Position numbers and translations under genes: made by a program. The notes below the pieces were generated by a model, which saw only the letters and a list, made by a program, of their open reading frames with translations, was not told where the DNA came from and did not search any database. This document shows, piece after piece, positions 40,371 through 43,243 of a stretch of DNA of 43,243 bases. Every line of letters begins with the position of its first letter. Positions within the stretch are counted from its first letter, which is position 1. The DNA comes from Bacteroidaceae bacterium. Its GTDB lineage: Bacteria > Bacteroidota > Bacteroidia > Bacteroidales > Bacteroidaceae. The DNA lies in contig JAGCGS010000009.1 of assembly GCA_017649485.1 (NCBI GenBank), forward strand, positions 1 to 43,243, given 5' to 3'.

Positions 40371-43243
40371 TTAGAAGTCGATATTGATACCGAACAAGTA
40401 CTGATGAGGCATACCGTAGCTACCATAGTCAACACCCTTTGTACGGTCACCGCTCAAACCGAAGCTGTTTACTTCAGGATCGAGGCCATCGTAACCAGTG
40501 ATGGTGAATACGTTAGACAGCTGTGCATATACGCGGATACGAGACAGAGTCAACTTGCTAACCCACTTTCTTGGGAGGCTGTAACCCAAAGTCAGAGTCT
40601 GCATACGCAGGTATGAACCGTCAACAACATAACCTGAGTGAGATACACTTGCTTCAGGAGCTGTAGTACCTACAATCCAGATTGGCAGTGTGCCATTAGG
40701 ATTGGTTGTTGGATGCCATGCCTTCTCGATACGATCGTAGCTGTATGCATTACCCAACTGACCATAGAGAGTATAGTACTCGTAGTGCTTGTACAGGTCG
40801 TTGCCGAGTGAGAAGTACAGATAAGTACTCAAGTCGAAGTTCTTCCACTGCAGACCGAGGTTGAAACCACCAGTCAAATCTGGGTGAGGATTACCTATGA
40901 TGGTCTGGTCGTTAGAGTTGATCTGACCGTCACCGTTAACATCCTTAAACTTATAGTGACCAACCCAGTTGGTAGCATTTACACTTTCCCAGTTGGTTTC
41001 ACCGTAAGGCAGAGCACCGTAATTTCTTACATCATTAACATCCTTATAGATACCATCCAGCTGGTAGCCATAGAACATACCTACAGGCTGACCCTCTCTG
41101 GTAAGAGTGATATCAGTGATACGAGAAGAGTAGAGCAGGTCAGAAGCACCCAGCTTAACAACCTTGTTCTTATACCATGAAGCGTTTGCACTGATGTTGT
41201 AAGATACCTGACCGATCTTGTCTCTCCAACCGATAGAGAAGTCGATACCGGTATTCTTCATGTCACCAATGTTTACATTAGGCTTGGTTCCTGCACCTGA
41301 CATAGCCGTCCAAGAAGCAGATACCAACATGTCAGAAGTCTTCTTGATATAGAAGTCGAAGCTTGAAGTCAGCTTGTTGTTGAAAGCTGTGAGGTCATAA
41401 CCTACGTTGAACATCTTGATGGTCTCCCACTTTGCACCAGAGTCACCCAGAGCGGTTGCACCGTAACCAGTGTTAGCACCTGAGTTAGAACCTGTGATAC
41501 CATAGAGGTAGCGAGTGTTGTTACCATACTGGAATGCATAGTTGTAAGCACCGATGTTAGAGTTACCGGTTGTACCGTAACCAGCGCGGATCTTCAAGTC
41601 ATCCAACCAAGTTGCGCGAGCCTTCTCGAGGAACTTCTCGTCAGAAATACGCCAACCCAAAGAAACTGATGGGAAGGTACCCCAACGGTTAGAGCTAGAG
41701 AATCTTGAAGAAGCATCACGACGGATAGTAGCTGTTACCAGGTACTTGCCCATATAAGAGTAGTCCAAACGACCGAAGAGACCGAACATGGTAGTCTTAG
41801 AACCCATACCACCACCGTTACCTACGGTAGAAGTACCACCATTACCAATGGTCCATGTGTTAGGATCGTTTTCGAATACGTAGTCATAACGATATGCACT
41901 GATGTTACGGCCAAGACCCTGCTTCAGGGTTTCAGTACCGCCAAGTACAGTGAAGTCGTGATTTTCAGCAACTGTGAACTTGTAAGATACAGTGTTAGTC
42001 CACTGCCAGCCGAAACTCCAAGAACCGTTTTCATTCAACTGGTTACGAGCAGCACCTTCCTTATCACCGGCGATGGTGATTGGTGAGAAGCTCAGACCCC
42101 AACCGCCGTTCAAGTTAACAGCGAACTGAGAACGGAGAGTCAAACCCTTGATCCAAGGATCCTTCAATTCAGCGAAGAATGAAGACTGCAGACGGAAGTT
42201 ACGGTTCCAGTTCTCCTTTGAAGCCTCGATGCTCTGGAGAGCTGAGAAGTTACGACCACCATTACCCTGAGAACCTGCCCAGTGACCACCTACGGTATAA
42301 GGAGGTACCCATGCGTTCATGGTATAAGTAGAACCGAATGCGTTACCGTCGGCCTGACCACCACGCTCACCGCGAGTCAGCATCAAAGCTGCGTTGGTAT
42401 TCTGACCGATAGTGAAGTGCTTAGTAGGATTGAAGGTAGTATTTACACGGAGTGAGTAGCGCTCGAAGTTAGAGCCCTTAACCGTACCGTTACGATCCTG
42501 ATATGCCAAAGACATTGAGTACTGGCCTCTTTCGCCACCGCCCATCACTGAGAGCTCGTGGTTCTGTGACCAACCTGTTCTAACGATCATGTCATACCAG
42601 TCGGTACCCTTCTTAGCCTCTTCGTCATTCATACCCAGAATTTCCTTGTTATAGTAATATGAAGACAAAGCGTAAGAGTTAGCACCATTTCTCTGATAAT
42701 CAGCAACCATACCTTCGTATGAGCCGAAACGAGCCATAGCCTCAGCCTTGCTCAAACCAGCAGGAACGATGGTATAAGGCATCTGCAGCTCACCATTCTT
42801 GATAGAGCCGAACTGCTGGTGGTTAACAGAATTGATGTCAACACCGAGGATGTCTACCTGATTTCTCTGGCTGGTCTCGATAGCCTTCATGTAGTCCCAT
42901 GCACCCAGCATGTGGAAACCGTCATTTGCCATGGTTGAAGCAGAGATGTAACCGTTGTAAGATACGCGAACCTTACCTTCTTTGTTACCCTGCTTGGTGG
43001 TGATGATGATGACACCGTTAGCAGCACGCGCACCGTAGATAGCGGTTGCAGCAGCATCCTTCAACACCTGGAAAGAATCGATGTCGTTAGGGTTCACTGA
43101 GTTCACATCAACACCCTGTACACCGTCAACGATGATCAGAGGGTCAGAACCGTTCACAGATCCGACACCACGGATACGGATGGTTGTACCTGCACCAGGA
43201 GCACCAGAAGAAGATACGAACACACCAGATGCACGACCCTGCA
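40371..43243 (-). CDS. SusC/RagA family TonB-linked outer-membrane protein (5' part outside window)
   Basis: A partial gene; the frame is open to the window edge at 43243, so the signal peptide, carboxypeptidase-like domain and TonB box are missing. About 956 residues are visible. The plug has the SusC hallmark IRIRGVGSVNGSDPLIIVDG, then DIDSFQVLKDAAATAIYGAR and ANGVIIITTKQG. The rest is a long barrel with KARATWLDDLKIRAGYGTTG, SLGNDLYKHYEYYTLYGQL and a C-terminal YLFGINIDF ending in Phe. It imports large nutrients across the outer membrane with the SusD-like lipoprotein encoded 61 bp downstream. No anti-sigma/ECF genes are in view. Confidence 0.96.
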   Translation of the reverse strand, partial: QGRASGVFVSSSGAPGAGTTIRIRGVGSVNGSDPLIIVDGVQGVDVNSVNPNDIDSFQVLKDAAATAIYGARAANGVIIITTKQGNKEGKVRVSYNGYISASTMANDGFHMLGAWDYMKAIETSQRNQVDILGVDINSVNHQQFGSIKNGELQMPYTIVPAGLSKAEAMARFGSYEGMVADYQRNGANSYALSSYYYNKEILGMNDEEAKKGTDWYDMIVRTGWSQNHELSVMGGGERGQYSMSLAYQDRNGTVKGSNFERYSLRVNTTFNPTKHFTIGQNTNAALMLTRGERGGQADGNAFGSTYTMNAWVPPYTVGGHWAGSQGNGGRNFSALQSIEASKENWNRNFRLQSSFFAELKDPWIKGLTLRSQFAVNLNGGWGLSFSPITIAGDKEGAARNQLNENGSWSFGWQWTNTVSYKFTVAENHDFTVLGGTETLKQGLGRNISAYRYDYVFENDPNTWTIGNGGTSTVGNGGGMGSKTTMFGLFGRLDYSYMGKYLVTATIRRDASSRFSSSNRWGTFPSVSLGWRISDEKFLEKARATWLDDLKIRAGYGTTGNSNIGAYNYAFQYGNNTRYLYGITGSNSGANTGYGATALGDSGAKWETIKMFNVGYDLTAFNNKLTSSFDFYIKKTSDMLVSASWTAMSGAGTKPNVNIGDMKNTGIDFSIGWRDKIGQVSYNISANASWYKNKVVKLGASDLLYSSRITDITLTREGQPVGMFYGYQLDGIYKDVNDVRNYGALPYGETNWESVNATNWVGHYKFKDVNGDGQINSNDQTIIGNPHPDLTGGFNLGLQWKNFDLSTYLYFSLGNDLYKHYEYYTLYGQLGNAYSYDRIEKAWHPTTNPNGTLPIWIVGTTAPEASVSHSGYVVDGSYLRMQTLTLGYSLPRKWVSKLTLSRIRVYAQLSNVFTITGYDGLDPEVNSFGLSGDRTKGVDYGSYGMPHQYLFGINIDF

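Overview
The window looks like a chromosome segment from a Bacteroidota species, most likely Prevotellaceae (Prevotella sensu lato). The evidence is a SusC/SusD pair, GldH, RicT, a TonB-receptor/PnuT/thiamine pyrophosphokinase operon behind a TPP riboswitch, a threonine operon carrying an ApgM-type gene in place of thrB, lipoproteins with short lipoboxes, and TAnnTTTG-type -7 promoter boxes. No rRNA, tRNA, CRISPR array or complete insertion sequence was seen.

Bases 1-4.1 kb are repeat-rich and gene-poor. Seven copies of a ~120 bp multi-hairpin palindromic element (left arm, small hairpin, middle hairpin, right arm complementary to the left arm) surround three gene units: a small ORF overlapping a GNAT acetyltransferase gene (toxin-antitoxin-like), xanthine phosphoribosyltransferase, and a REP-associated tyrosine transposase (RAYT). 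The arms show paired base changes between copies, so the hairpins appear to be maintained. A RAYT beside REP-like elements is the most system-like feature of the window.

Bases 4.1-9.8 kb hold an alpha/beta hydrolase (minus) divergent from a lipoprotein with two ABM-like domains, an ABC-F ATPase and an M13 metallopeptidase lipoprotein, closed by a clear terminator. Bases 9.8-17.1 kb hold purH followed by the cell-elongation operon mreB-mreC-mreD-mrdA-rodA. Bases 17.1-21 kb (minus) hold metF, holB, ricT and gldH. Bases 21-24.9 kb (minus) hold mscS, then a THI5/NMT1-type solute-binding lipoprotein coupled to a Cache-HAMP-PP2C phosphatase. Bases 24.9-28.5 kb (plus) are a riboswitch-controlled thiamin uptake operon. 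Bases 28.9-34 kb (minus) are thrA, the ApgM-type proposed homoserine kinase and thrC. L-asparaginase lies on plus at 34-35.1 kb. Bases 35.1-43.2 kb (minus) hold susC (5' end outside the window), susD, a terminator, a DUF6057-like membrane protein and a lipoprotein with a TolB-like propeller and a CXXCH haem motif.

A second repeat theme is a 7-bp tandem repeat of consensus TCAATNN. Arrays sit between minus-strand genes, where the mRNA-sense strand carries a TGA in every frame every 21 nt and several genes take their stop codon from the array. Two arrays lie inside genes. In thrC the array is in the orientation that is open in all frames. In the apgM-type gene it is in the stop-rich orientation, but exactly the two units that would give in-frame TGA are changed to TCA and TTA. 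This coding adaptation of a heptamer repeat is the least expected observation in the window.
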